Shown here piece by piece: positions 8,668 to 17,546 of a stretch of 64,000 bases of DNA (within the stretch, counting starts at the first letter, position 1; every line of letters begins with the position of its first letter). The stretch is taken from contig CALSUF010000003.1 in NCBI GenBank assembly GCA_943789465.1, positions 124,001-188,000 of the forward strand, given 5' to 3'. The position numbers and the translations under genes are program-made. Origin of the DNA: an uncultured Flavobacteriaceae bacterium (GTDB lineage: Bacteria; Bacteroidota; Bacteroidia; Flavobacteriales; Flavobacteriaceae). Under the pieces are notes generated by a model. That model saw nothing but the letters and a program-made list of their open reading frames with translations. It did not search any database and was not told the DNA's origin.

Positions 8668-10164
8668 ATGAAACTCAATTATAAAATTATCTTTCACTTT
8701 TTTGGACTTTTATTGTTGTTCAACGGTGGTTTTATGTTACTAGCGGCGCTCTTAAGTTTTTTTTATAAAGATGGCGCCACTTTAAATTTGTTTCTAGCAG
8801 GTATTTCGGTCTTGGTATTTGGTTTAATTTCAATGTTATGTACTAAAAATCATACCAAAGAAATGAACAAGCGCGAGGGGTACTTGGTAGTTGCTTTTGG
8901 ATGGATTGTGATGACCTTGTCGGGAACACTTCCATATTTGTTTACAGGTGCTATCCCAGATTTTACAAACGCTATTTTTGAAACGATTTCGGGCTATACC
9001 ACCACTGGTTCTACCATATTAAATGATATAGAATCACTTCCAGAAGGAGTACTGTTTTGGAGAAGCCTTACCCATTGGATTGGGGGGATGGGAATTATTG
9101 TGTTAGCAATTGCTATTTTACCACTTTTAGGAATTGGAGGAATGCAACTTTTTGCAGCCGAGGCGCCGGGACCTAGTGCCGATAAGCTTCATCCTAGAAT
9201 CACAGATACTGCCAAGCGATTATGGCTCATTTATTTTGGCTATACAGCAGCTGAAACATTGTTTTTATCACTAGCTGGGATGTCATTTTTTGATGCACTT
9301 AATCATTCTATGAGTACTTTGTCTACTGGTGGATTTTCAACTAAAAATGCAAGTGTAGCTCATTGGAATGACACCCCTCTGATACAATATATTATTGTCC
9401 TGTTTATGTTTTTAGCAGGCACTAATTTTGTATTGAGTTATTTTGTGTTCAAGGGAAATATAAGAAGAGTTGTAAAAGATGAGGAGTTTAAGTTATATTT
9501 CAAATTCATACTAATTTTTAGTTTAATTGTTGGTGGAATTATTTATTTCAACACCTATTTAAATGGAGCATCCACATTCAGTCATCCTTTATCTTTGGGG
9601 GTTGGAGAGGGGTCTTTTAGGCACGCACTTTTTCAAGTAGTGGCTATTGTAACCACGACAGGTTTTGTTTCTGCAGACTATACATTATGGTCACCATTTT
9701 TACTTGTATTTTTCTTTGGTTTGATGTTTTTAGGGGGCTCTGCTGGAAGTACTTCTGGAGGCGTAAAAGTAGTTCGTCATTTAGTACTTATCAAAAACGG
9801 TTTTTTAGAATTTAAACGAACTCTACATCCAAGTGCGATCTTACCAGTACGTTATAACGAAAAATCTGTTTCAGGAGAAATTGTATTTAATGTACTTGGT
9901 TTTTTTATACTCTATATGCTATCATTTATAGTGGGATCTTTAGGATTTGCACTTTTAGGTCTAGACTTTGAATCGGCTATTGGAGTTGCTGCTTCAAGTT
10001 TAGGAAATGTTGGACCTGCTCTTGGTGAGTTTGGACCTGCTCATAACTTTTATGAAATGCCAACGTCCGGAAAATGGTGGGCTGCTTTCTTAATGCTAAT
10101 TGGTCGATTAGAATTATTTACAGTTCTTATTTTGTTTACACCTTTTTTCTGGAGAAACCGATAA
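8668..10164 (+). CDS. trkH: Trk potassium transporter membrane subunit TrkH
   Basis: Inner-membrane K+ translocating subunit with four pore-loop repeats. Selectivity stretches are visible as GYTTTGS (109-115), LSTGGFST (218-225), VTTTGFVS (328-335) and SSLGNVGPA near the C-terminus; GGSAGSTSGG lies just after the third. Length 498 aa fits the family. Residues about 306-315 (HPLSLGVGEG, nt 9583-9612) form an unusual loop before the third pore loop; the DNA there is G-rich and unlike its surroundings, which looks like an in-frame repeat insertion. Partner of the preceding trkA. Confidence 0.96.
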   Translation: MKLNYKIIFHFFGLLLLFNGGFMLLAALLSFFYKDGATLNLFLAGISVLVFGLISMLCTKNHTKEMNKREGYLVVAFGWIVMTLSGTLPYLFTGAIPDFTNAIFETISGYTTTGSTILNDIESLPEGVLFWRSLTHWIGGMGIIVLAIAILPLLGIGGMQLFAAEAPGPSADKLHPRITDTAKRLWLIYFGYTAAETLFLSLAGMSFFDALNHSMSTLSTGGFSTKNASVAHWNDTPLIQYIIVLFMFLAGTNFVLSYFVFKGNIRRVVKDEEFKLYFKFILIFSLIVGGIIYFNTYLNGASTFSHPLSLGVGEGSFRHALFQVVAIVTTTGFVSADYTLWSPFLLVFFFGLMFLGGSAGSTSGGVKVVRHLVLIKNGFLEFKRTLHPSAILPVRYNEKSVSGEIVFNVLGFFILYMLSFIVGSLGFALLGLDFESAIGVAASSLGNVGPALGEFGPAHNFYEMPTSGKWWAAFLMLIGRLELFTVLILFTPFFWRNR

Positions 10165-10166
10165 TT

Positions 10167-10195
10167 TAAGCTACTTTGTTAGCTTACCGCTTTTT
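10167..10195. terminator. Possible terminator hairpin between convergent genes
   Basis: Inverted repeat TAAGCTA (10167-10173) and TAGCTTA (10180-10186) with a 6-nt loop, followed on the plus strand by CCGC and six T. It sits between the trkH stop and the stop of the convergent aminotransferase, overlapping the latter. The stem is AT-rich and the T run is offset by 4 nt, so termination is only a possibility. Confidence 0.3.
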
Positions 10196-11366
10196 TGATA
10201 CGATTTATTGCTTCAATAATTTGATCTTGTGAGGCTGCATACGAAATACGAATGCAGTTTGGATTTCCAAAAGCATCTCCTGTTACAGTCGCAACCAATG
10301 CAGCTTCTAATAAATACAACGAAAAATCAGTAGCGTTCTTAATTAGAGTACCGTTCAGTGTTTTGCCAAAAAAGGCAGTCACATCTGGAAACACATAAAA
10401 AGCACCTTCAGGGGTATTGCAAGTGAATCCATCAATATCCTTTAATAAACCAAGAATCAAATCACGACGCACTTTGAACTCGTCAATCATGTATTGAACT
10501 TTAGTGGGCGATGCTTCTAAAGCGGTAATTACGGCGCGCTGAGCGATACAATTTGCGCCACTTGTAATTTGTCCTTGCATTTTGTTACACGCACGAGCAA
10601 TCGCTTCAGGAGCTCCAAGGAACCCGATACGCCACCCCGTCATAGCAAAAGCTTTTGACACCCCATTAATTGTAATGGTTCTGTCGTACATATCGTCAAA
10701 TTCAGCCATGCTTGCATGAGCTCCTACAAAATTAATATGTTCATATATTTCATCAGAAACGATGTAAATATTAGGATAGTTTTTTAACACATCTGCTAAG
10801 GCTCTCAACTCAGATTTACTGTAAACAGATCCACTCGGATTACAAGGGGAGCTAAACCAAATCATTTTAGTTTTTGGTGTTATGGCAGCTTCTAATTGTT
10901 GAGGTGTCATTTTAAAGTCGGTTTCAATGGAAGTCACAACTTCAACTGGTACACCATCAGATAATTTTACAATATCAGCATAGCTAACCCAGTAAGGACA
11001 TGGTAAAATCACCTCGTCACCTTCATTGAGCAAGACCAAAGCTACATTTGCTAGGCATTGTTTTGCGCCTGTAGAGACCACAATTTGCGAGGGTTGATAA
11101 GTGAGGTTGTTATCGCGTTTGAATTTCGTGATGATAGCTTGTTTCAGTTCAGCATATCCATCTACTGGAGTATAAGAATTGTAATTTTCATCAATCGCTG
11201 TTTTGGCAGCGTCTTTAATGAAATCAGGTGTGTTAAAGTCTGGTTCTCCCAAACTTAACCCTATAATATCTTTGCCTTCGGCTTTTAATTCTCTTGCTTT
11301 GGCCGCCATCGCTAAGGTCGCTGACGTGGCCATATTTAAAATTCTTTCAGAAAGTAATTGACTCAT
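10179..11366 (-). CDS. Class I aspartate-type aminotransferase
   Basis: PLP-dependent transaminase, probably aspartate aminotransferase (aspartate + 2-oxoglutarate to oxaloacetate + glutamate) of the AspB-like Igamma group. The 395-aa protein has GEPDFNTPDFI near the N-terminus, SPCNPSGS, DEIYEH (205-210) and the Schiff-base lysine in NGVSKAFAMTGWRIGF (Lys238), plus the C-terminal CIRISYAAS with the carboxylate-binding Arg. It follows the desaturase gene by 7 nt, so both probably share the promoter at 12514. Exact substrate is inferred; aromatic or prephenate specificity is possible. Confidence 0.88.
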   Translation of the reverse strand: MSQLLSERILNMATSATLAMAAKARELKAEGKDIIGLSLGEPDFNTPDFIKDAAKTAIDENYNSYTPVDGYAELKQAIITKFKRDNNLTYQPSQIVVSTGAKQCLANVALVLLNEGDEVILPCPYWVSYADIVKLSDGVPVEVVTSIETDFKMTPQQLEAAITPKTKMIWFSSPCNPSGSVYSKSELRALADVLKNYPNIYIVSDEIYEHINFVGAHASMAEFDDMYDRTITINGVSKAFAMTGWRIGFLGAPEAIARACNKMQGQITSGANCIAQRAVITALEASPTKVQYMIDEFKVRRDLILGLLKDIDGFTCNTPEGAFYVFPDVTAFFGKTLNGTLIKNATDFSLYLLEAALVATVTGDAFGNPNCIRISYAASQDQIIEAINRIKKAVS

Positions 11367-11373
11367 TGTGATT

Positions 11374-12477
11374 CTATTGTGCTTGTAATACAGGTTTTAC
11401 ACCCATTTCTTTTAAATATTTAAAATGGGCTATAATTGCTTTTCTTGTAGTTTCAAATTCGTTGTAGGGTAAGTTAAATTCTTTTGCAGTTTTCTTTACA
11501 ATTTCAGCAATCTTACCATAATGGATATGTGATATGTTTGGAAAAATATGATGCTCAACTTGGTGGTTTAAGCCCCCCGTAAACCAGTTAATCAATCTGT
11601 TTTTTGGAGAAAAGTTAACGGTTGTTTTAAGTTGATGAATCGCCCATGTGTTTTTCATTGTGCCATCCGTTTCTGGCATGGGCATTTCTGCTTCATCCAT
11701 AACATGTGCTAATTGAAAAACGATGCTAAGTATCAGTCCAGCTGTATAGTGCATGATGAAAAACCCGAACAAAATTTTGTACCATGCTACATCTAAAATC
11801 AACATAGGAAGTACAATCCACAAGCTTAGATAAATTACTTTAGAAATGACAAGAGTACTCCAGTTTAAAAATGGATTTGGAAATTTTCCATAAGAAAGTT
11901 TACGTTTCATATACCGTTTCATTTGTAGAAAATCAGTAGTGATTGCCCAGTTAATAGTTAGTAATCCGTAAAGCAATACAGAATAAATGTGTTGAAATTT
12001 ATGGTGACGTTTCCATTCGGTATGTTGCGAAAATCGCAACACACGACCCGCATCTAAATCTTCGTCATGCCCATGAATATTGGTGTAGGTATGGTGCAAT
12101 ACGTTGTGTTGTACTTTCCAATTGTAAACGTTCCCAGCAAGAATGTAAATACTACCTCCCATAATATTGTTAACCCAGGATTTGTTTGAAAACGAACCAT
12201 GATTACCATCATGCATCACATTCATCCCAACTCCAGCCATGCCAATACCCATCACAACTGTAAATAAAATTTGTAACCAACCAGGCATGTCAATAGTAAG
12301 TATCAAAAAATAAGGTACTAAGAAAATTGAAAACATAACGATCGTTTTCATCCAAAGTTTCCAATTCCCTGAGCGTTTAATTTTATTTTCTTTAAAGTAA
12401 TTATTAACTCTGCTGTTCAAAGTTTTGAAAAACTTAGCTGAATCTTTTCTCGAAAATGTGATTGTTGATTTTGTCAT
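11374..12477 (-). CDS. Membrane fatty-acid desaturase, front-end type
   Basis: Di-iron membrane enzyme introducing a cis double bond in fatty acyl chains, expected in membrane-fluidity control. The three histidine boxes are HDGNH (89-93), HNVLHH (124-129) and QVEHH (306-310). Gln as first residue of the third box is characteristic of front-end (delta-5/6-like) desaturases; unlike eukaryotic ones there is no cytochrome b5 domain. About four hydrophobic membrane segments (45-64, 68-86, 205-232, 234-256) are seen in 367 aa. A -7 box lies 36 nt upstream. Substrate (acyl-lipid, acyl-CoA or ACP) cannot be told. Confidence 0.9.
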   Translation of the reverse strand: MTKSTITFSRKDSAKFFKTLNSRVNNYFKENKIKRSGNWKLWMKTIVMFSIFLVPYFLILTIDMPGWLQILFTVVMGIGMAGVGMNVMHDGNHGSFSNKSWVNNIMGGSIYILAGNVYNWKVQHNVLHHTYTNIHGHDEDLDAGRVLRFSQHTEWKRHHKFQHIYSVLLYGLLTINWAITTDFLQMKRYMKRKLSYGKFPNPFLNWSTLVISKVIYLSLWIVLPMLILDVAWYKILFGFFIMHYTAGLILSIVFQLAHVMDEAEMPMPETDGTMKNTWAIHQLKTTVNFSPKNRLINWFTGGLNHQVEHHIFPNISHIHYGKIAEIVKKTAKEFNLPYNEFETTRKAIIAHFKYLKEMGVKPVLQAQ

Positions 12478-12513
12478 GAGTTGTATTTGTTATCTCTTAT
12501 GAAAAATATTAAT

Positions 12514-12521
12514 CAAATGTA
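12514..12521 (-). promoter_or_regulatory. -7 box of desaturase-aminotransferase pair
   Basis: TACATTTG on the minus strand, exact TAnnTTTG match, 36 nt before the desaturase ATG. Confidence 0.45.
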
Positions 12522-12575
12522 AATAATAAAAAAGTTTAGAACGAGAGAATTTACAATATTTAACATATTAATGGC

Positions 12576-12583
12576 TATTTTTG
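12576..12583 (+). promoter_or_regulatory. -7 box of rsmG
   Basis: TATTTTTG, exact match to TAnnTTTG, ending 18 nt before the ATG at 12602. An in-frame TTG at 12581-12583 forms the end of this box, which argues against translation starting there. Confidence 0.55.
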
Positions 12584-12601
12584 CAGAAAACATACCAAGT
12601 C

Positions 12602-13231
12602 ATGCTTTTAATTCAGAAATATTTCCCTAACCTAACAGCTATTCAGCTCAAACAATTTGAAGCATTGCAAGGACTTTACGAAGATTGGAATTCTAAAATA
12701 AATGTTATTTCACGAAAAGATATAGAAGCACTGTACTTGCGTCATGTTCTTCATTCTTTGTCGATTGCTAAGTTAATTCAGTTTCAAGCTGGCTCCAAAA
12801 TTTTAGATATTGGTACAGGAGGTGGGTTTCCTGGAGTTCCGTTAGCAATTTTATTTCCAGATGTTACATTTCATTTGGTAGACAGTATCAATAAAAAGTT
12901 AAAGGTAGTAAATGGTGTTGCGGAAAGTTTAGGGTTGGAAAACATTTATACCACTCATTCAAGGGCCGAATCGATTGAAGGTCAATATGATTTTATAGTC
13001 AGCAGAGCTGTGACTACGATGCCCGATTTTGTGGGGTGGGTCAAAAATAGAGTTGCTAAAAAAAGTGTTCACCCCATCAAAAACGGAATTCTATATTTAA
13101 AAGGAGGAGATTTAACACAAGAACTTAAAATCTATTCCAAAGCGACTCTTTATGATTTGAATGCTTTTTTTGAAGAAGATTTTTTTGAAACTAAGAAAAT
13201 CGTACACCTTCCGCTAAAGTATAAAGGTTGA
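12602..13231 (+). CDS. rsmG: 16S rRNA m7G527 methyltransferase
   Basis: Methylates N7 of G527 in the 530 loop of 16S rRNA. Motifs: SKILDIGTGGGFPGVPLAI (SAM-binding loop), HLVDSINKK and FIVSRAVTTMP. The ATG at 12602 gives 209 aa, in line with the family (MLLIQKYFPNLTAIQLKQF opening). An in-frame TTG at 12581 would add seven residues but lies inside the -7 promoter box. It stands alone on the plus strand, ending 4 nt from the convergent DUF6029 gene. Confidence 0.94.
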   Translation: MLLIQKYFPNLTAIQLKQFEALQGLYEDWNSKINVISRKDIEALYLRHVLHSLSIAKLIQFQAGSKILDIGTGGGFPGVPLAILFPDVTFHLVDSINKKLKVVNGVAESLGLENIYTTHSRAESIEGQYDFIVSRAVTTMPDFVGWVKNRVAKKSVHPIKNGILYLKGGDLTQELKIYSKATLYDLNAFFEEDFFETKKIVHLPLKYKG

Positions 13232-13235
13232 GGGG

Positions 13236-15020
13236 TTAAAAAGTAGTAACAAAATTAAGCGTTACCCCTGTATTTTTACTGACAGGTCTACATACGCCAC
13301 CAACACAAAGTAACCCTCCACGTTGACGTCCGTAATTAATTCCAACTCTTGTTGATCCCTTTGTGAAACTCCCTCCCAAATTAAAAAAGTGAATTTTTGT
13401 ATTTTCAGTAATTTTGCTTTCCTCGTAGTTGTAGGAATCGTTTAAATACAGTCCAAACTTTGAATTAAAAAAATATTCTAAAGTACCACCTGCCCAGTTT
13501 TTAGCATCATCATTTGTTGACAAGTGTTGTAGCTCAAGTCGAACAGATTTACCTCCTTTGAGTTTATAAGTACTTTCTGCAATTCCGATCCAAGCTTTTA
13601 CAAAACTATTAGCTCCTTTAGATTCTAAAAATCCTTTGTTATAATTTAGGTTTATATAAGTGAAAATTGATTTTAATTTTGGAGTCCATTTCTTGCGCAT
13701 TTCTACATTAATTTCTGAATATAGTTTGTTGTCAAAATTCAACAACTCTGTTTCATAAGTTAAGTCGTCTCCAACAAAATAAGGTATTCCAGACGGATCG
13801 GTATAAGTCGATTTTAAATTTGCCCAATAAGTCCAGTTTAAATTTAGTTTTGTGCCATATTTCCCTCCAAACAGGGTTCCTTTTTTTATGTTATAATACA
13901 CATCCAAAGATTCACCTATTTCACCAGATTTGATTAAAGGAGATTCATAACTTACTACGGTTAACCCTGGTTGGGCTTGATACAAATAGATGTTTGCGAG
14001 TGTGTAGTCATGTTGTTTTGTAAGTGCAGGTAAGTAGTTCATACTTAAATCACTTGTAGGATTATTAATGACATTTGAAAAATTTCTTTCCGAATAGAAA
14101 CGCATGTTTTCAAGTCTTCTAAATGTAGAGCCAATTCCAAATCCTTTTCGTGAATAACCAATATTCCAAGTGATGGCATTTCCGTCAAATAAAGCTGCTT
14201 CAGAAAACGACACTTGATTAGGCGTGATATTATTTAGTCGGGCATCTTCTCCTTTGTAAATATACTCAAAGTTGGAGTATAGGCTTTTGTATTCTAAATT
14301 AAGGTAAGCTCCAAATGAGTTTACAAGTTCGGGGATTTCTAATGCGGGTTGACTGACTCCAGTTGCTGCTTCTTTTTTAAATTCCTCTTGTTTCCCTACA
14401 TAGCTCATCCCTAGTTGGAAGCTATTGAGCGTTTCTAACTGAAGGGCATTTGCAATATCAAATTGAGTTTCAAATCCGAAAATATTTGAGTTCGAAACGT
14501 CAAACCCTTTGCGTTGCTTGCCATAAAGTGTTGTTAGTCGTAAATAATTTGTTGGATCATAAATGATTTTAGCGCCTCTAAGTGCATTATTAAGGCCTAG
14601 AGCTCTGTCTTCCCAAGTGCGTAAAATAAGACCACTTCCAAATTGAACATAAAAATGCCCGAGTGTGATGTCTAACTTTTCAGTTTTGTAGTTTAGGTAG
14701 AAGGTTCCAATACCTATTTTTTTATCAAATAGTTTACTATAATTAAACAAGGGTTCTGGCACATAGCTTTCTATTTGAAAACCACTAGAAAAACGATTGG
14801 AAATTTGATAATCAATTCTTAAATAACTACTGGCTCTTAGTTTTTCTTCTTCTTCAAAGTCTCCAGTTTCGGAATCATTTAAGTACCATTGTGAGTTTGA
14901 CTCTAAACTAACATTGATACGGTCTTTGATTTTATTAAAGGTACTTGTTTTTTGTGTTTCTTGTGAATAATTCGCTATTGAAATAAAAAAAATAACGACT
15001 GTTAGTATGTTTTTGTTCAT
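13236..15020 (-). CDS. DUF6029-type outer-membrane protein
   Basis: A 594-aa exported protein: signal peptide MNKNILTVVIFFISIANYSQ, then alternating aromatic and polar residues throughout and a C-terminal Phe (NFVTTF), as in outer-membrane beta-barrels. Segments such as GHFYVQFGSGLILRTWEDRALG and the C-terminal YGRQRGGLLCVGGVCRP with two cysteines fit the DUF6029 family as I know it; its function is unknown. The frame is open to 15074, but the ATG at 15018-15020 directly precedes the signal peptide. It lies 93 nt downstream of a TlpA-like thioredoxin gene on the same strand, which may help with the two C-terminal cysteines (inference). Confidence 0.75.
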   Translation of the reverse strand: MNKNILTVVIFFISIANYSQETQKTSTFNKIKDRINVSLESNSQWYLNDSETGDFEEEEKLRASSYLRIDYQISNRFSSGFQIESYVPEPLFNYSKLFDKKIGIGTFYLNYKTEKLDITLGHFYVQFGSGLILRTWEDRALGLNNALRGAKIIYDPTNYLRLTTLYGKQRKGFDVSNSNIFGFETQFDIANALQLETLNSFQLGMSYVGKQEEFKKEAATGVSQPALEIPELVNSFGAYLNLEYKSLYSNFEYIYKGEDARLNNITPNQVSFSEAALFDGNAITWNIGYSRKGFGIGSTFRRLENMRFYSERNFSNVINNPTSDLSMNYLPALTKQHDYTLANIYLYQAQPGLTVVSYESPLIKSGEIGESLDVYYNIKKGTLFGGKYGTKLNLNWTYWANLKSTYTDPSGIPYFVGDDLTYETELLNFDNKLYSEINVEMRKKWTPKLKSIFTYINLNYNKGFLESKGANSFVKAWIGIAESTYKLKGGKSVRLELQHLSTNDDAKNWAGGTLEYFFNSKFGLYLNDSYNYEESKITENTKIHFFNLGGSFTKGSTRVGINYGRQRGGLLCVGGVCRPVSKNTGVTLNFVTTF

Positions 15021-15113
15021 TTTAATTTGTTTAAAAAACTTAATTAAGTACAAGTAGTTTATGGGTTTAAACAACGTGTTTCTACGAGAATGTAAGTAGG
15101 TGATTTTTATAAA

Positions 15114-15596
15114 TTAATTTTTCAACGCTACAATTCGATTGTAGAGTTCGTCTTCAAACCCTGGTGTGTATCCTGTGTGTTTATAAACAATTTCTCCAGA
15201 TTTAATTATAACGGTGTAGGGAACTGTGCTAACACCAAAAGCACGTTTTAAATCACTGTTTTCATCTAATAAAATTTCAAACTCCCAGCCTTTACCATTG
15301 ATCATTGGTTTTACGCGCTTGGCAGTTCTGGAATCGTCAATTGATACGGCAAAATACTTTACACCCGTTTCTGAAACCCAATCGTCATAAACATCTGCTA
15401 CAGCATCCAATTCGTTTTTACAAGGAACGCACCAGGTAGCCCAAAGAGATACAATGATGAGTTCGTTCTTTTCTGCTATTTCAGTAAGAGTTGTATTTGT
15501 ACCTGAAAGTGTTTTGAGGCTTATATTTGGTAATTGTCGTTGTCCAAAAAGCATGAAATTCAAACTAAAAACTAATAAGTAGACAATTTTTTTCAT
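15114..15596 (-). CDS. TlpA-like periplasmic thiol-disulfide oxidoreductase
   Basis: A 160-aa thioredoxin-fold protein with signal peptide (MKKIVYLLVFSLNFMLFGQ) and the redox motif WATWCVPCKNE, plus the cis-Pro loop STVPYTVII. Such proteins reduce or exchange disulfides in the periplasm. The frame runs upstream to 15614, but the ATG at 15594-15596 gives a normal signal peptide and sits 20 nt after a -7 box. First gene of a probable operon with the DUF6029 protein. Confidence 0.9.
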   Translation of the reverse strand: MKKIVYLLVFSLNFMLFGQRQLPNISLKTLSGTNTTLTEIAEKNELIIVSLWATWCVPCKNELDAVADVYDDWVSETGVKYFAVSIDDSRTAKRVKPMINGKGWEFEILLDENSDLKRAFGVSTVPYTVIIKSGEIVYKHTGYTPGFEDELYNRIVALKN

Positions 15597-15616
15597 ATTA
15601 TTTTCTATGTTCATAA

Positions 15617-15624
15617 CAAACTTA
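15617..15624 (-). promoter_or_regulatory. -7 box of tlpA-DUF6029 pair
   Basis: TAAGTTTG on the minus strand, exact match to TAnnTTTG, 20 nt before the ATG at 15596. Confidence 0.5.
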
Positions 15625-15835
15625 TTAAATTTTGTTTAATTTTTCTTATAATTCTTTAAACTAAATATACAAAATAATATTTAGTAAAAGTAAAATTCAG
15701 GATACTTTACGATGATTATTTTAATAGATCTTATACAAATTCTCTACACTACGATATTTACAACCTGCAAGAAGTATTTAGGCAATTTCAAGACTTTGAT
15801 CAAATGGTTTTATTGATGCTTAAAAGTGATTAAAT

Positions 15836-15866
15836 AAAAAAAGCCACTCATTGAGTGGCTTTTTTT
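15836..15866 (-). terminator. Rho-independent terminator of pruA (bidirectional)
   Basis: Stem AGCCACTC (15842-15849), 3-nt loop, GAGTGGCT (15853-15860), with A6 on the left and T6 on the right, so it can work both ways. It lies 20 nt past the pruA stop codon on the minus strand. Confidence 0.88.
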
Positions 15867-15886
15867 ATATTAAAATCAACTAGTTA

Positions 15887-17512
15887 CTATCCTAAAAAAG
15901 GATAACGGTAGTCTGTTGGCGCTACAAATGTTTCTTTAACCATTCGTGGAGACACCCAACGTAATAAGTTTTGTGCAGATCCCGCCTTATCATTGGTTCC
16001 CGAAGCACGAGCCCCACCAAAAGGTTGTTGTCCAACAACAGCACCTGAAGGTTTGTCATTAATGTAAAAGTTTCCAGCAGCATTTTCTAGCATTTTTGTT
16101 GCTACAGTAGCGGCATATCTATCTGTTGAAAATATAGCACCTGTCAGCGCATATTCGCTTGTTTCATCAACGAGTTTTAAAGTGGCCTCAAAAGCAGCGT
16201 CTTCATACACAAAAACCGTCATCACAGGGCCAAATAATTCTGTACTCATGGTGGCATACTTTGGATTAGTCGTTTCAATAAGGGTTGGTTCAATAAAGTA
16301 ACCTTTGCTTTTGTCATAATTCCCGCCAGCAATAATAGTCGCATCCGTATCTTCTTTTGCCCGGTCAATAAATCCTGCAAGTTTATCAAAAGAACCTTCA
16401 TGAATCACAGCCGTAATAAAATTACTGAAGTCTTCTGGTGAGCCCATTTTAAAGGTGTTCATTTCAGCAATCATAAAGGCTTTGATTTCTGGCCATAAAC
16501 TTTGTGGAATATAAGATCTTGAAGCTGCACTACATTTTTGACCTTGAAATTCAAAAGCACCGCGCAGCATTGCTGTTGCTACTTGCTTGGCATTTGCTGA
16601 AGGATGGGCAACGATAAAATCTTTACCTCCTGTTTCACCAACAATCCGCGGATAGGTTTTATAATTGTGGATATTGTTTCCGATTTGTTTCCAAAGCTCT
16701 TTAAATATATGCGTCGATCCGGTAAAGTGCAGTCCAGAAAATTCAGGATTCGCTAAAATGGTATTTGTAATCATGATAGGGTCTCCGAAAACTACATTGA
16801 TAACTCCAGGAGGTACGCCAGCTTCTTCAAAAATATCCATAATAATTTTAGCAGAATAAACCTGACTATCACTTGGTTTCCAAACGACTACATTACCCAT
16901 TAATGCCATACAAGCAGGTAGATTTCCAGCGATGGATGTGAAATTAAAAGGAGATACCGCATATGTAAATCCTTCTAATGGACGGTATTCGACACGGTTC
17001 CAAGCAGCACTGGTACTTTGAGGTTGGTCTTTATAGATGTCAATCATAAACTGAACATTGAATCTTAAAAAATCCACAAATTCACAAGCAGCATCAATTT
17101 CAGCTTGAAAAACTGTTTTTGATTGTCCAATCATTGTGGAGGCATTTATTTTTGCACGGTAAGGACCTGCAATCAATTCGGCTGCGCGAAGAAAAATTCC
17201 TGCACGTTGTTCCCAAGGGAGTTGTGACCAAGATTTTCGAGCTTCCAAAGCAGTAGCAATTGCTGTTTCTACATGTGCTTTTTCAGCGGTATGGTAGGAT
17301 CCTAAAATATATTGATGATCGTGTGGAGGACTCATAGTCTGGGTGTTTCCAGATTTGACATCTTTACCATTGATATACATAGGCACCTCTAAAGTCTCCT
17401 TTAGCATTGTTTTATAAGTTGTTAATACTTCTTCGCGTTCCGTAGAACCTGGTTTGTATGATTTGACAGGTTCATTTATTGCTACTGGAACTTTAAAAAA
17501 TCCTTTCCCCAT
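15887..17512 (-). CDS. pruA: 1-pyrroline-5-carboxylate dehydrogenase
   Basis: NAD-dependent oxidation of glutamate semialdehyde/pyrroline-5-carboxylate to glutamate, second step of proline use. The 541-aa enzyme is monofunctional (no PutA proline dehydrogenase part). Aldehyde-dehydrogenase signatures: SPFNFTSIAGNLP, GLHFTGST, catalytic Glu in RIVGETGGKDFI and catalytic Cys in FEFQGQKCSAASR; IYINDKP-like FYINDKPSGAVVGQQPFGG near the end is typical of PruA. It has its own terminator. Upstream there is no TAnnTTTG box but a perfect 12-bp inverted repeat at 17547-17572, a likely operator or 5'-leader hairpin. Proline dehydrogenase is not in the window. Confidence 0.95.
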   Translation of the reverse strand: MGKGFFKVPVAINEPVKSYKPGSTEREEVLTTYKTMLKETLEVPMYINGKDVKSGNTQTMSPPHDHQYILGSYHTAEKAHVETAIATALEARKSWSQLPWEQRAGIFLRAAELIAGPYRAKINASTMIGQSKTVFQAEIDAACEFVDFLRFNVQFMIDIYKDQPQSTSAAWNRVEYRPLEGFTYAVSPFNFTSIAGNLPACMALMGNVVVWKPSDSQVYSAKIIMDIFEEAGVPPGVINVVFGDPIMITNTILANPEFSGLHFTGSTHIFKELWKQIGNNIHNYKTYPRIVGETGGKDFIVAHPSANAKQVATAMLRGAFEFQGQKCSAASRSYIPQSLWPEIKAFMIAEMNTFKMGSPEDFSNFITAVIHEGSFDKLAGFIDRAKEDTDATIIAGGNYDKSKGYFIEPTLIETTNPKYATMSTELFGPVMTVFVYEDAAFEATLKLVDETSEYALTGAIFSTDRYAATVATKMLENAAGNFYINDKPSGAVVGQQPFGGARASGTNDKAGSAQNLLRWVSPRMVKETFVAPTDYRYPFLG

Positions 17513-17546
17513 GATGTTTATTTTTTAGTATATTTTTTAGTGTGTA

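Larger units (their letters stand above)
15597..15886. other. Intergenic stretch between tlpA-like gene and pruA
   Basis: The longest gene-free stretch (290 bp). It holds the -7 box of the tlpA-like gene at 15617-15624, the pruA terminator at 15836-15866, and on the plus strand a 51-codon frame without an early ATG (15678-15833) that may be a gene remnant or chance. Confidence 0.7.

Noticed and set aside
12581-12601. TTG start for rsmG adding seven residues
   Set aside because: The TTG is the end of the TATTTTTG promoter box, so it cannot lie within the mRNA.
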